From the NCBI GenBank assembly GCA_023665475.1, contig JAMPEB010000005.1:1-64000 (forward strand): a stretch of 64,000 nt of DNA, written 5' to 3'. Under the pieces are notes generated by a model. That model saw only the letters and a list, made by a program, of their open reading frames with translations, had not been told where the DNA came from and searched no databases. The translations under genes and the position numbers were made by a program. Positions 24,750-33,742 of this stretch are shown here, piece by piece (the stretch's first letter is position 1; the number at the start of each line of letters is the position of its first letter). This stretch comes from Lachnoclostridium sp. GTDB taxonomy: Bacteria; Bacillota; Clostridia; Lachnospirales; Lachnospiraceae.

Positions 24750-25631
24750 ATGTTGAAAGAAAATTATTCAGGGACGGATGATTATGATATAGGTTATGCC
24801 AAAGCGGATGATTACGACATAGACGGTTTTGCGTCAGATGATTTTATGGAAGACGATTCCCAAACAGATTCTCCGAAGACGGATTATCCCCGTAAAAAGG
24901 GTGCTCCTGTCACAAAAATCATAAGGAACGCTACAGTTACCTCTGTTTTTCTTATATCAGGCTTTCTTATCATTCTTTTAGCATATTCCCATTTTTTTAT
25001 TGCAGGCGGAAGAAATTTTTCGGGAGAGTGGACGGCAAATCTGGATATGACACAACAGGCAGCAGTCAATGCCATTGACTGGTTGCAGGATATAGAGGGC
25101 GTTTCCGTCTCTTTGGAAGATTTGGCGCTTTCCACGCAGGAACTGACTATACAAGTCGAATTAGATATGGAGCAGACAGCCCGTTTCAAGGGAACCTTTC
25201 ATTGTCATATTCTGCCGGAGAGTTATGAGGCTTGCAATCAGGCGGCATATGAGGCACTTGCCATGAGTTTTCGGGAGCTTTTGGGAGAGCGGCTTCGTAT
25301 GTCGGGATATGAAGGGGATATCGGTCAGGAGGCAGTGGAAGCTCTTGTGGAGGAAACCTTCGGTATGTCCACCGTATCTTATTTGATGGCTTACGGTCCG
25401 GCGCTGCTGCCTTCGCTGGAAGAATTGCAGGACAGATATGACGGCAGCGGCACTTATGAAGTTACGGAAGATGTTTTCATCAGGCAGTTTGACGCCGACG
25501 AAGAAACGGTATCCAGAGAGGAAGCTTATCTTCGGAAAGATGGTAATTTAGTGCTGACGAAAAAAGCGGATTCAGCAGCCTCCGGTTCTTTTTTTGCGCA
25601 ATATCCTGTGATATACACTTTAAACAGATGA
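24750..25631 (+). CDS. membrane-anchored extracytoplasmic protein, unrecognised
   Basis: The product has 293 residues. An acidic, Asp/Tyr-rich cytoplasmic N terminus (about 60 residues with DDYDI repeated) leads to one membrane helix (~60-80, SVFLISGFLIILLAYSHFF). An external domain of about 210 residues with no recognised motif follows. ATG 24750 is preceded by AAAGGTGGTG; an upstream in-frame ATG at 24693 lies inside the promoter and is rejected. It is the first gene after a consensus promoter and is followed 33 bases later by a D,D-carboxypeptidase, which suggests a cell-wall role. Confidence 0.75.
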   Translation: MLKENYSGTDDYDIGYAKADDYDIDGFASDDFMEDDSQTDSPKTDYPRKKGAPVTKIIRNATVTSVFLISGFLIILLAYSHFFIAGGRNFSGEWTANLDMTQQAAVNAIDWLQDIEGVSVSLEDLALSTQELTIQVELDMEQTARFKGTFHCHILPESYEACNQAAYEALAMSFRELLGERLRMSGYEGDIGQEAVEALVEETFGMSTVSYLMAYGPALLPSLEELQDRYDGSGTYEVTEDVFIRQFDADEETVSREEAYLRKDGNLVLTKKADSAASGSFFAQYPVIYTLNR

Positions 25632-25664
25632 TAAATTTACGGTTGAAAGCAAGAGGGAAATGAA

Positions 25665-27116
25665 ATGCAGACCAATATACAAAAAATCAGTTCTTTCATC
25701 CTATCCATTATGTTAATATGCCTGATTCCGTCGACGACGGCATCGGCGGATTTTGAGATTCCCGGAACCTGTCAGGTATGGGCGGATGACGGCGCGGCAG
25801 ATACCGTTAAAATTCTGGATTATGATTATGTCAACAATACATATCTTTCCCTGCGGGATGTGGCTATGGTGCTTAGGGATACGGATAAATCTTTTTCTCT
25901 GAGCATTACCCAAAATTCCGTTGCGCTTACGCCGGGAGGCGGCTATGTCCCTGTGGGAGGGGAAAATGTGCCTTGGGAAAACGATAAAAATAAGGCTGCT
26001 GTTCTGAAAAGGAACGCTTTTACGGTAAATGACCAAAAAGTAGTTTACTATACTATGATTACGCGGCTGCCTTCGGGCGCTTATGATTGTTTTATGCTGA
26101 CGGTAGATCTGGCAATGCTTCTGGATGTGAATATGACCGTTTCCGACTCCGGCTCGCTGCAGATTCATACCGATGAGCCTTTTTGTGTATCCCCTGAAGA
26201 GTTGGAAGAGGCTAATTATTTTTGGGGAGTCAACAGTGTGTACATAGGAGACGCTACCACAGGAGAGCTTTATTATCAATATCAGTCGGATACGGCTTAT
26301 CCCATTGCCAGCACTTCCAAGCTTATGACCTGTCTACTGACCATGGAGGCTGTCTCGGAAGGGAGACTTGACCTTGAGGATACTGTTACGGTTTCCAAAG
26401 AGGCTGCGCTGCTTGCGGCTTCGGACGACGGGGTGATTCCTCTGGAAGAGGGAATGCGGATTACCGTACAGGATTTGCTGCTGGGGCTTCTTTTGCCTTC
26501 CAGCAACGAATGCGCTTTTTGTCTGGCGGAAACCATTGCCGGGTCGGAGGAAGCCTTTGTGGGGATGATGAATCAGAAAGCAACAGAGATAGGACTTTCC
26601 CGGGCGGTCTTTTTTAACAGCAACGGTCTGCCCGTCTATACAAGAGACGCGGTTCCTTCCAAACAGCAGAACCGCATGAGTACGGAGGACATGTTTCGGC
26701 TGGCATCCTATCTTTTGAAAGTCTATCCTCAGGTGAAAGAGATAACTTCCCTGAAAGAGGCGGAGCTGCCGTCGCTCAATATCAAAGTGAACAACAGCAA
26801 TCCGCTTCTGCACAATCTGTCTCAGGCAACAGGCTTAAAAACCGGAACCACGAACAGAGCGGGAGCATGTCTGGTTACCTCTCTGGCGGTGGACGACGGG
26901 ACACAGGAACATGACCTGGTAGTGGTGGTTTTTGGCACGGAAGATTCCATAGAGAGGGGCCGGGTATCGGGAGTCTTGGCAAGATATGCGCTGCACGCTT
27001 TTTATGAGGGCAGGGAAGAGCCGGAAGACGAAAAAGCGGCTCAGACTGTGAAAAATCTGCCCACACATGCCGAAGCGGCGGTGGAGCGGGTGATTCGGAC
27101 TGCTAAGAACCATTAG
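25665..27116 (+). CDS. D-alanyl-D-alanine carboxypeptidase (S11, DacA-like)
   Basis: This exported penicillin-binding protein trims the terminal D-Ala of peptidoglycan stem peptides. It has 483 residues. A signal peptide covers residues 1-28 (ends near TTASAD). An N-terminal domain of about 130 residues resembles the copper-amine-oxidase-like fold often found on such proteins. The S11 domain has catalytic Ser216 and Lys219 (STSK), the SSN motif in PSSNECAF and KTG in GLKTGTTN. The usual C-terminal membrane-anchor helix is not evident. GAGGGAAATGAA supplies the ribosome site. It shares the operon of the preceding anchored protein. Confidence 0.93.
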   Translation: MQTNIQKISSFILSIMLICLIPSTTASADFEIPGTCQVWADDGAADTVKILDYDYVNNTYLSLRDVAMVLRDTDKSFSLSITQNSVALTPGGGYVPVGGENVPWENDKNKAAVLKRNAFTVNDQKVVYYTMITRLPSGAYDCFMLTVDLAMLLDVNMTVSDSGSLQIHTDEPFCVSPEELEEANYFWGVNSVYIGDATTGELYYQYQSDTAYPIASTSKLMTCLLTMEAVSEGRLDLEDTVTVSKEAALLAASDDGVIPLEEGMRITVQDLLLGLLLPSSNECAFCLAETIAGSEEAFVGMMNQKATEIGLSRAVFFNSNGLPVYTRDAVPSKQQNRMSTEDMFRLASYLLKVYPQVKEITSLKEAELPSLNIKVNNSNPLLHNLSQATGLKTGTTNRAGACLVTSLAVDDGTQEHDLVVVVFGTEDSIERGRVSGVLARYALHAFYEGREEPEDEKAAQTVKNLPTHAEAAVERVIRTAKNH

Positions 27117-27146
27117 AAAATCGGACCGGACGGGAGAGATTTAGAA

Positions 27147-29945
27147 ATGAAGATACTTAAGAAGAAAAAAGTACAATATATGCTGATGCTATTGCAAATG
27201 CTGATGTTTACGGCACTGCTCATGCCGCTTACGGTTTGCGGAAAAGAAGTCCGTACCGTGCGGGTAGCTCTTTTTCCTATGGAAGGATTTCACATCTATA
27301 CGGAGGAAGAAGGATATACCGGCATGGATGTGGATTATCTGGAAGCGCTTGGCCGTTATACCGGATGGAATTTTGAATATGTGAAGTGTGAAAACTGGGA
27401 TGAAGCGCTTGAGATGCTTGCCACAAAGGAAGTGGATCTTGTGGGTTCCGCACAGTATTCGGAAGAACGGGCACAGCGCTATGATTATGCCGCATTGTCC
27501 AGCGGATATACTTTTGGATGTCTGTTTGTGGAGGAGGACAGCGACATTGCCTTTGAAGATTTTGAACGCATGAAGGATATGAGGTTCGGTATGGTGGAAA
27601 CTTATATCAGAAGAGCGGATTTTCTGGAATATCTGAGCAGAAACGGAGTGGACAGTCCAAAGATTCGGGAATATGGTACAACACAGGAGCTCAAGGAGGC
27701 GCTTAAGCAGGGTCAGATCGATATTGCCGTCCATACCCTGACTGAAGTCACACAGGGTCAGTATCTGGTAGGAAAGTTTTCCTATGCTCCTTTTTATTAT
27801 ATAACATGGAAGGGGAATGCCGAGCTGTTGGCGGAGCTGAATCTGGGCATCGAAGAGCTCAAGATGGGCATGCCCTCTTTGGAGCAGGAGCTGATTACCA
27901 AATATTATGGGGAACTGCGGGAAAAGTTTGCGGCACAGGAACTGCAGTTTATCAATCAGAACCGAAAGGTAAAAGTAGGGTTTTATGTGGATACAAGACC
28001 GTTGGCTTATATCAATGCCAAGGGGGAATATGATGGGATTTATATTCAGATTTTGAAGGAAGTTGCAGACCGAAGTAAGCTGAACATAGAATTCTGTCCC
28101 ATGGACCGAAGTGAATATTGGCAGGATGTATTAAAAAGAGGTGACATCGATTTCTATGTGGGCGCCAATAATATGAAGGCGGTACAGGCGGATACGGTTA
28201 TGCTAACGGATGCCTTTATGCCTTATAATGCGGTTATTGTGTCGAAAAACGACTATATGATCTCCAAGGAAGAAATTACCATGGTGCTGACGAAGGGGCG
28301 CACCTATTGGGGAGATATCGCAGCCGCCAAGGTTAATGTAATTTACCGTGACAGTGCAAAAGAATGCATTCAGGCATTGGAAGACGGAAGCGCCGATATC
28401 ACATTGCTCAACACCATCGAATACAATTATCATTCCAAGAACGAAAGATTTGCCAATCTGATAGAATGGGAAAATTACAGGTATCAGGCAGGAACCACGC
28501 TGGCGGCATTAAAGGGAACGGACCCGGTGATGTTCAGCGTTATGGACAAGGCTATGAAACTTGTGACGGAGGCGGAGAAAGAAGATATTATCAATCAATA
28601 TATGAATATTTCTTATGAAAGTTACGGAATAAAAGATTATCTGTACCGGACAAAGGATATTCTGATTGTCTTTGGCACAGTGCTGGCGCTGCTTGTGACA
28701 TTTGTGCTTGTGATTTCCCATATGCGCAGGAAAGCCTATCAACTGCTTGAAAAAAAGAACGGGGAACTGCAAAATGCCATACAGGAGGCGGAAAAGGCAA
28801 ATAAGGCAAAGACGGAATTTTTGTCCCATATGTCCCATGACATACGCACGCCCATCAACGGAATCATGGGGATGCTCAATATTGCGGAAAATAATACACA
28901 GGACTTGGAGAAGCAGGCGGAGTGCAGGGGGAAGATCAAGACATCGGCAGAGCATCTTTTATCCCTTATCAATGATGTGCTGGATATCAGTAAGCTGGAA
29001 AGCGGGAATGTGGAGTTTTTAAGCGAGAGCTTCTCGTTAAAAGAGCTGCTTGACAATTGCATGGTGATTGTGGGCGGGCAGGCGCAGAACCGGAATGTTG
29101 AGCTGGTGACGGATATGGACGGGCTGCCCCATGAGTATTTTGTGGGAAGTCCTTTGCACATCAAACAGATTTTAATTAATATTGTGGGAAATTCCGTGAA
29201 GTACAATAAACCCGGCGGAAGCATTCATTTCCGGTGCCGCGAGATGTCCGCCGAAAACGGAATCGCACGGATCTGCTTTCAAATATCCGATACGGGAATC
29301 GGTATGAGCAAAGAGTACCTCAAGCATATTTTTGAACCCTTTACGCAAGAAGAGGGAGGCGCCCGGACCAACTATCAGGGAAGCGGACTGGGAATGACCA
29401 TTACCAAAAGACTGGTGGATAAAATGGGCGGAAGCATTGAAGTGGAAAGCGAAGCAAACAGGGGAAGCAAATTTACCGTGGTGCTGCCTTTGGAGATTTC
29501 CGCTCCGCCTAAGGAAGAGACGCATGATGCAGAAGCAGGACTTGCGGATATTGAGGGAAAGCATATCCTGCTGGTGGAGGATAATGAGTTAAATCAGGAG
29601 ATTGCAAAATATCTTCTGACGGAAATGGGATTAAGAGTGACTGTTGCAGTCAATGGACAGGAAGCGGTAAAAGCATTCGAGGAATCGGCTCCCGGTACCT
29701 ATGACCTTATTTTTATGGATGTGATGATGCCTGTTATGAACGGGTATGAGGCTACAAAATGCATCAGGAGCCTTGAGAGGCCGGATGCGGCGGGGATACC
29801 CATAGTGGCAATGACGGCAAACGCCTTTGCGGAAGATGTGCAGGCGGCTAAGGATGCCGGCATGAACGAGCATACCGCAAAGCCCCTTGAGCCGAAGGTG
29901 ATAGAGAGCGTACTGATAGAATGGCTGGGCAAAAAGCATAGTTAA
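27147..29945 (+). CDS. hybrid sensor histidine kinase with two solute-binding domains
   Basis: The product has 932 residues. A signal peptide or anchor (1-32) precedes two tandem extracytoplasmic SBP_bac_3-type domains (~35-265 and ~273-500; the second begins KVGFYVDTRPLAYINAKG). A membrane helix lies at ~508-530 and a short coiled coil follows. HisKA has His564 in SHDIRTPING, and HATPase has the G boxes SDTGIGMS and GSGLGMTI. The receiver has Asp858 in FMDVMMP. No HPt domain is present, so a separate phosphotransfer protein is expected. Family members sense amino acids or similar small ligands; the ligand here is unknown. Confidence 0.95.
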   Translation: MKILKKKKVQYMLMLLQMLMFTALLMPLTVCGKEVRTVRVALFPMEGFHIYTEEEGYTGMDVDYLEALGRYTGWNFEYVKCENWDEALEMLATKEVDLVGSAQYSEERAQRYDYAALSSGYTFGCLFVEEDSDIAFEDFERMKDMRFGMVETYIRRADFLEYLSRNGVDSPKIREYGTTQELKEALKQGQIDIAVHTLTEVTQGQYLVGKFSYAPFYYITWKGNAELLAELNLGIEELKMGMPSLEQELITKYYGELREKFAAQELQFINQNRKVKVGFYVDTRPLAYINAKGEYDGIYIQILKEVADRSKLNIEFCPMDRSEYWQDVLKRGDIDFYVGANNMKAVQADTVMLTDAFMPYNAVIVSKNDYMISKEEITMVLTKGRTYWGDIAAAKVNVIYRDSAKECIQALEDGSADITLLNTIEYNYHSKNERFANLIEWENYRYQAGTTLAALKGTDPVMFSVMDKAMKLVTEAEKEDIINQYMNISYESYGIKDYLYRTKDILIVFGTVLALLVTFVLVISHMRRKAYQLLEKKNGELQNAIQEAEKANKAKTEFLSHMSHDIRTPINGIMGMLNIAENNTQDLEKQAECRGKIKTSAEHLLSLINDVLDISKLESGNVEFLSESFSLKELLDNCMVIVGGQAQNRNVELVTDMDGLPHEYFVGSPLHIKQILINIVGNSVKYNKPGGSIHFRCREMSAENGIARICFQISDTGIGMSKEYLKHIFEPFTQEEGGARTNYQGSGLGMTITKRLVDKMGGSIEVESEANRGSKFTVVLPLEISAPPKEETHDAEAGLADIEGKHILLVEDNELNQEIAKYLLTEMGLRVTVAVNGQEAVKAFEESAPGTYDLIFMDVMMPVMNGYEATKCIRSLERPDAAGIPIVAMTANAFAEDVQAAKDAGMNEHTAKPLEPKVIESVLIEWLGKKHS

Positions 29946-30064
29946 AAATGATAGATAAAAATAAAAAACGGAGAGAACTTTTTGTTAAAAATCCCGTCTT
30001 ATCTTATGAGATACAGAAAAAACAGGCGAATTGCCTATCGGAAACAGACAGGGAGGAGAGATTT

Positions 30065-31792
30065 ATGAGGAACAAGAGGTTCTTGGCGTTGATTTTGAGT
30101 ATGGCTATGACAATGTCGCTTTTTGGCTGCGGGGGAGAAGCGTCCCAAAGCGGCGGTTCCCAAAAGGACGGTGTCCGGCAGGAGCAGAGGGAAGCGGTGG
30201 GTGGCGCAGAGGGGAAAACCGCAATTATGCCCCATGAGGGAGTCATGCGGGAGGAAGAAGCCGCCGTGTCGGCGGATAGGAATGTGCCGCAGATGTCCCA
30301 GTCAACGGCAGGCATGAAGAACGATCTTATGGCGTTTGCGGCTATGGAAGACGGGACTTATCTGTCGGAGGAGCTGCCGGAAAATTGGAATACGGAGGAG
30401 TACAGCGGGTTGGAGGAGCCGGGTTTTGCTTCCGTGGCAAGTACGCCGCTTTCGACTTTTTCCGCGGATGTGGATACGGCTTCTTACAGCAATATCCGCC
30501 GTATGATTGAGGACGGTTATGGGCTTGACGAGATTCCTGCGGGCGCCGTCCGCATAGAGGAAATGCTGAATTATTTTTCCTATGATTATAAGCTTCCCGG
30601 GAAGGATGAACCTTTTGGGGTCACCACAGTGATAGGGGACTGCCCGTGGAATGAGGATGCAAAGCTTCTGCAGATCGGGCTGAAAACGCAGAAGATTGAT
30701 TTCAGCGAGGCTCCTGCCTCCAATCTGGTATTCTTGCTGGATGTTTCGGGTTCCATGTACAGCAATGACAAGCTGCCTCTTTTGCAGAAGTCTTTTTCCC
30801 TGCTGGCGGAGGAGCTTACGGAAAAGGACACGGTTTCCATCGTCACTTACGCAGGCTCGGACCGGGTGGTGCTCAAGGGAGAAAGCGGAGACCATAAAGA
30901 AAAAATTATAGAGGCAATCAACGGTCTGGAAGCCGGGGGCTCTACCAACGGAGCAGACGGCATAGAGACAGCCTATGCGCTGGCGGAGGAATATTTTATC
31001 GAGGGCGGAAATAACCGCGTGATACTTGCCACGGACGGAGATTTGAATGTGGGGGTAAGTTCCGAGAGCGACCTGAAAGATTTAGTGACCGAAAAGAGGA
31101 AATCCGGCGTATTTTTGTCCGTGTTGGGCTTTGGAACCGGAAATATCAAAGATAACAAGATGGAAGCGCTGGCGGATAACGGAAACGGCAATTATGCCTA
31201 TATCGATTCCATAAGCGAGGCAAAGAAAGTGCTTGTGGATGAGATGGGAGCAACCCTTGTGACGGTGGCAAAGGATGTAAAGCTTCAGGTGGAATTCAAT
31301 CCGGCATATATTAAGGGATATCGGCTGTTGGGATATGAGAACCGCGCACTTGCCGCCGAAGATTTTGAGGATGATAAAAAGGATGCGGGAGAAATCGGCG
31401 CAGGGCACACAGTGACGGCGCTCTATGAGATTGTGCCGGTTGATTCCAAACAGGAGATAGAGGCTCCTTCCTTAAAATATCGGGACGAGGGCACGGGCGT
31501 TGAAAACGGAGAATGGCTGAATGTAAAGATACGCTATAAGGAGCCGGAGGGAGAGGAAAGCCTCTTAAAGGAATATCCCGTGACGGAGAAAGCCTATAGG
31601 AAAGAACCTTCACAGGACTTTTACTTTGCGGCGGCAGTGGCGGAGTTCGGATTGCTTTTACGGGACAGCGAGTATAAAGGAAGTGCATCCTTTGACAATG
31701 TGAAGAAGCTTTTAAAGCATGTGGATACGGATAATGATGATTATAAGGATGAATTTTCCTATCTCGTAAAAAAGCTGGAAAAAACACAATGA
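30065..31792 (+). CDS. VWA-domain lipoprotein (YfbK-like)
   Basis: The product has 575 residues. A lipoprotein signal ends at the lipobox LFGC (Cys ~20), followed by a low-complexity linker. A von Willebrand N-type region (STFSADVDTASYSNIRRMI) leads into a VWA domain with an intact metal site (DVSGSMYSN, with the Thr/Asp loops NGADG and ATDGDLN). A C-terminal DUF3520-like part follows. Such proteins are surface adhesion or assembly factors. GGGAGGAGAG lies 4 bases before ATG 30065; an upstream extension to 29948 would bury the signal peptide and is rejected. It lies 120 bases after the hybrid kinase. Confidence 0.88.
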   Translation: MRNKRFLALILSMAMTMSLFGCGGEASQSGGSQKDGVRQEQREAVGGAEGKTAIMPHEGVMREEEAAVSADRNVPQMSQSTAGMKNDLMAFAAMEDGTYLSEELPENWNTEEYSGLEEPGFASVASTPLSTFSADVDTASYSNIRRMIEDGYGLDEIPAGAVRIEEMLNYFSYDYKLPGKDEPFGVTTVIGDCPWNEDAKLLQIGLKTQKIDFSEAPASNLVFLLDVSGSMYSNDKLPLLQKSFSLLAEELTEKDTVSIVTYAGSDRVVLKGESGDHKEKIIEAINGLEAGGSTNGADGIETAYALAEEYFIEGGNNRVILATDGDLNVGVSSESDLKDLVTEKRKSGVFLSVLGFGTGNIKDNKMEALADNGNGNYAYIDSISEAKKVLVDEMGATLVTVAKDVKLQVEFNPAYIKGYRLLGYENRALAAEDFEDDKKDAGEIGAGHTVTALYEIVPVDSKQEIEAPSLKYRDEGTGVENGEWLNVKIRYKEPEGEESLLKEYPVTEKAYRKEPSQDFYFAAAVAEFGLLLRDSEYKGSASFDNVKKLLKHVDTDNDDYKDEFSYLVKKLEKTQ

Positions 31793-31833
31793 CATATAAA
31801 TGTTCACGGCGTAAAAATTTATTCGGATTTTTA

Positions 31834-31892
31834 TTGACGGAAGCCTCAATTTTCATTTATACTAGAGATAGTGAAAATGAAGATTGAGGCTT
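31834..31892 (+). promoter_or_regulatory. promoter embedded in a 16-bp inverted repeat
   Basis: TTGACG (31834-31839) and TATACT (31858-31863) are 18 bases apart. AAGCCTCAATTTTCAT (31841-31856) fills the spacer, and its reverse complement with one change, ATGAAGATTGAGGCTT (31877-31892), lies just past the expected start site. This reads as an operator, or as a 5' hairpin. It controls the EAL protein gene at 31925. Confidence 0.7.
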
Positions 31893-31924
31893 TGAAAATT
31901 TCAGCAGTACGGAGATGAAAAAGC

Positions 31925-33679
31925 ATGACACATAAAGAAAAAGCAACCCGGCTTTTGCAGCAGCAGTATCATTGTTCTCAGGCGTTATTTGGGGCTTTTG
32001 CCGACGATATGGGTCTGGATTTAAAGACGGCATTTAAAATCAGTACCTGCTTTGGCGGCGGAATGCGTCAGGGCGGATTATGCGGCTGTATCAGCGCGTC
32101 CCTGCTGGTACTTGGGATGGCGCTGGGGTTTTATGACGCGCAGGACAGGGAGCAGGAAGTATACGGCAATAAAAAAACGGATGAATTTATCAAGCGCTTT
32201 ACGGAGGAGATGGGCGGCTGCATCAATTGCAGGGAGATTCTGGGAAAAGATATCTCAAAGCCGGAAGATATGGCGGTTATTCGTAAAGATGGGCTGATTT
32301 TGAAATGCTGTCCCCGGGTCATCGACTTAAGCATCGATATTTTGGAAGATATCTTAAGCGACTATCTGAAGGATACCGCAGAAAGCACCATCAATCCCGA
32401 AAATATTCCGGAAGACGATGAGATGCAGGGCATGTTAAAGCGCATGGGAAAGTTGAAGCGCTTTAGGAGGAATGTCAATAATCTGCTGCGTTCTTCTCAA
32501 AAAGAGATTGCTTTTATCCAGTTTGACATCAGCCGTTTTAAAATTATCAATGATTTATACGGTGAGAAATTTGGCGATGAAGTCCTTGATTTTATTGTGA
32601 ATCAACTGGCACAGGTCTGCACTCCGGAGCAGTTTTTCGTAAATTTGCGCAGTGATGTGTTTATGATAGTGATGGAATATGAAAGTCAGGAGCAGTTGGA
32701 AAAGTTTGTCCGTGAACTGGACAGGAGGATTTCTTATTACAAAGAGGTAAAGCTTCATGTTTTGTACGGTATTTATACCGTGGAAGATAGGGAAATGGAA
32801 CTCAGGCAGATGCAGGATAGGGCGTCCATGGCGCGAAAGGCGGCCAAGAACAGCGCGCTGACCAATATTGTATTCTATAAAGAGCAGTTCAAGGTGTCTT
32901 TGTACAATCGGAAATTTATCGAGGAAAATGTGGAAACTGCCATTGCGGAAAGACAGTTTATGATGTATCTGCAGCCCAAATACAGCATTACCCAAAATAA
33001 AATCATAGGAGCCGAGGCTTTGGTGAGATGGAAGAATCCGGAGAGGGGGATGATTTATCCGGATCAGTTCATTCCCATTATCGAGGAGAACGGTTTTATT
33101 CGGAAAGTGGATTATTACATATGGGAGGAGGCATGCCGCTTTATCAAAAAATGTCTGGAAGCGGATTTAAAGGCATGTCCTATTTCCGTCAATGTGTCGA
33201 GAGTCCATCTGAGGGATGACGAGTGTATCGGAATACTTTCGGATATGATAGAAAGAAACACAATTCCCAAACATCTGCTGGAATTGGAAATTACGGAATC
33301 TGCGGATGATCAGCAGATCAGCAGGAAAGCGCTTCAGCTCAAGGAAGAGGGATTTATCCTCCTGATGGATGATTTCGGCAGCGGTTATTCTTCCCTGAAT
33401 ATTTTGTTGGAAACACCTTTTGATGTAATAAAACTGGATAGGAAATTCATGGAAAACATGATGATATCCGGGAAAGGAAGGCTGATACTGGAGCAGGTGG
33501 TGACCATGGTCAAAAAGCTGGATATCGGACTTTTGGCGGAGGGCGTAGAGACAAAAGAGCAGATAGAAATGCTGCGCAACATAGGATGCGATCAGGTTCA
33601 GGGCTATTATTATGCGAAGCCGATGCCTGCAGAGGAATTTTTCGTTCTGTTTAGAGAACAGCAGATGCAGGAGCAGTAA
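31925..33679 (+). CDS. C_GCAxxG_C_C domain fused to degenerate GGDEF and intact EAL
   Basis: A 584-residue three-part protein. Residues ~1-135 match the C_GCAxxG_C_C family, a small cysteine-rich presumed redox or metal protein: HCSQALFGAF, CFGGGMRQGGLCG, then GGCINCREILG and CC, with Cys17, 42, 53, 55, 99, 102, 128 and 129. Residues ~180-330 are a GGDEF fold with RSDVF (242-246) in place of GGDEF, so synthesis is unlikely. Residues ~340-580 are EAL with EAL at 364-366, DDFGSG at 482 and Glu539 in AEGVET, so c-di-GMP hydrolysis is likely. It has its own promoter. The fusion suggests redox- or metal-controlled turnover; that is inference. Confidence 0.88.
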   Translation: MTHKEKATRLLQQQYHCSQALFGAFADDMGLDLKTAFKISTCFGGGMRQGGLCGCISASLLVLGMALGFYDAQDREQEVYGNKKTDEFIKRFTEEMGGCINCREILGKDISKPEDMAVIRKDGLILKCCPRVIDLSIDILEDILSDYLKDTAESTINPENIPEDDEMQGMLKRMGKLKRFRRNVNNLLRSSQKEIAFIQFDISRFKIINDLYGEKFGDEVLDFIVNQLAQVCTPEQFFVNLRSDVFMIVMEYESQEQLEKFVRELDRRISYYKEVKLHVLYGIYTVEDREMELRQMQDRASMARKAAKNSALTNIVFYKEQFKVSLYNRKFIEENVETAIAERQFMMYLQPKYSITQNKIIGAEALVRWKNPERGMIYPDQFIPIIEENGFIRKVDYYIWEEACRFIKKCLEADLKACPISVNVSRVHLRDDECIGILSDMIERNTIPKHLLELEITESADDQQISRKALQLKEEGFILLMDDFGSGYSSLNILLETPFDVIKLDRKFMENMMISGKGRLILEQVVTMVKKLDIGLLAEGVETKEQIEMLRNIGCDQVQGYYYAKPMPAEEFFVLFREQQMQEQ

Positions 33680-33742
33680 AATGATAAGATGTAGGGAATC
33701 GGAAGCCGTATCATACAAAAAGCGAATCGGGGTGACTTTCAT

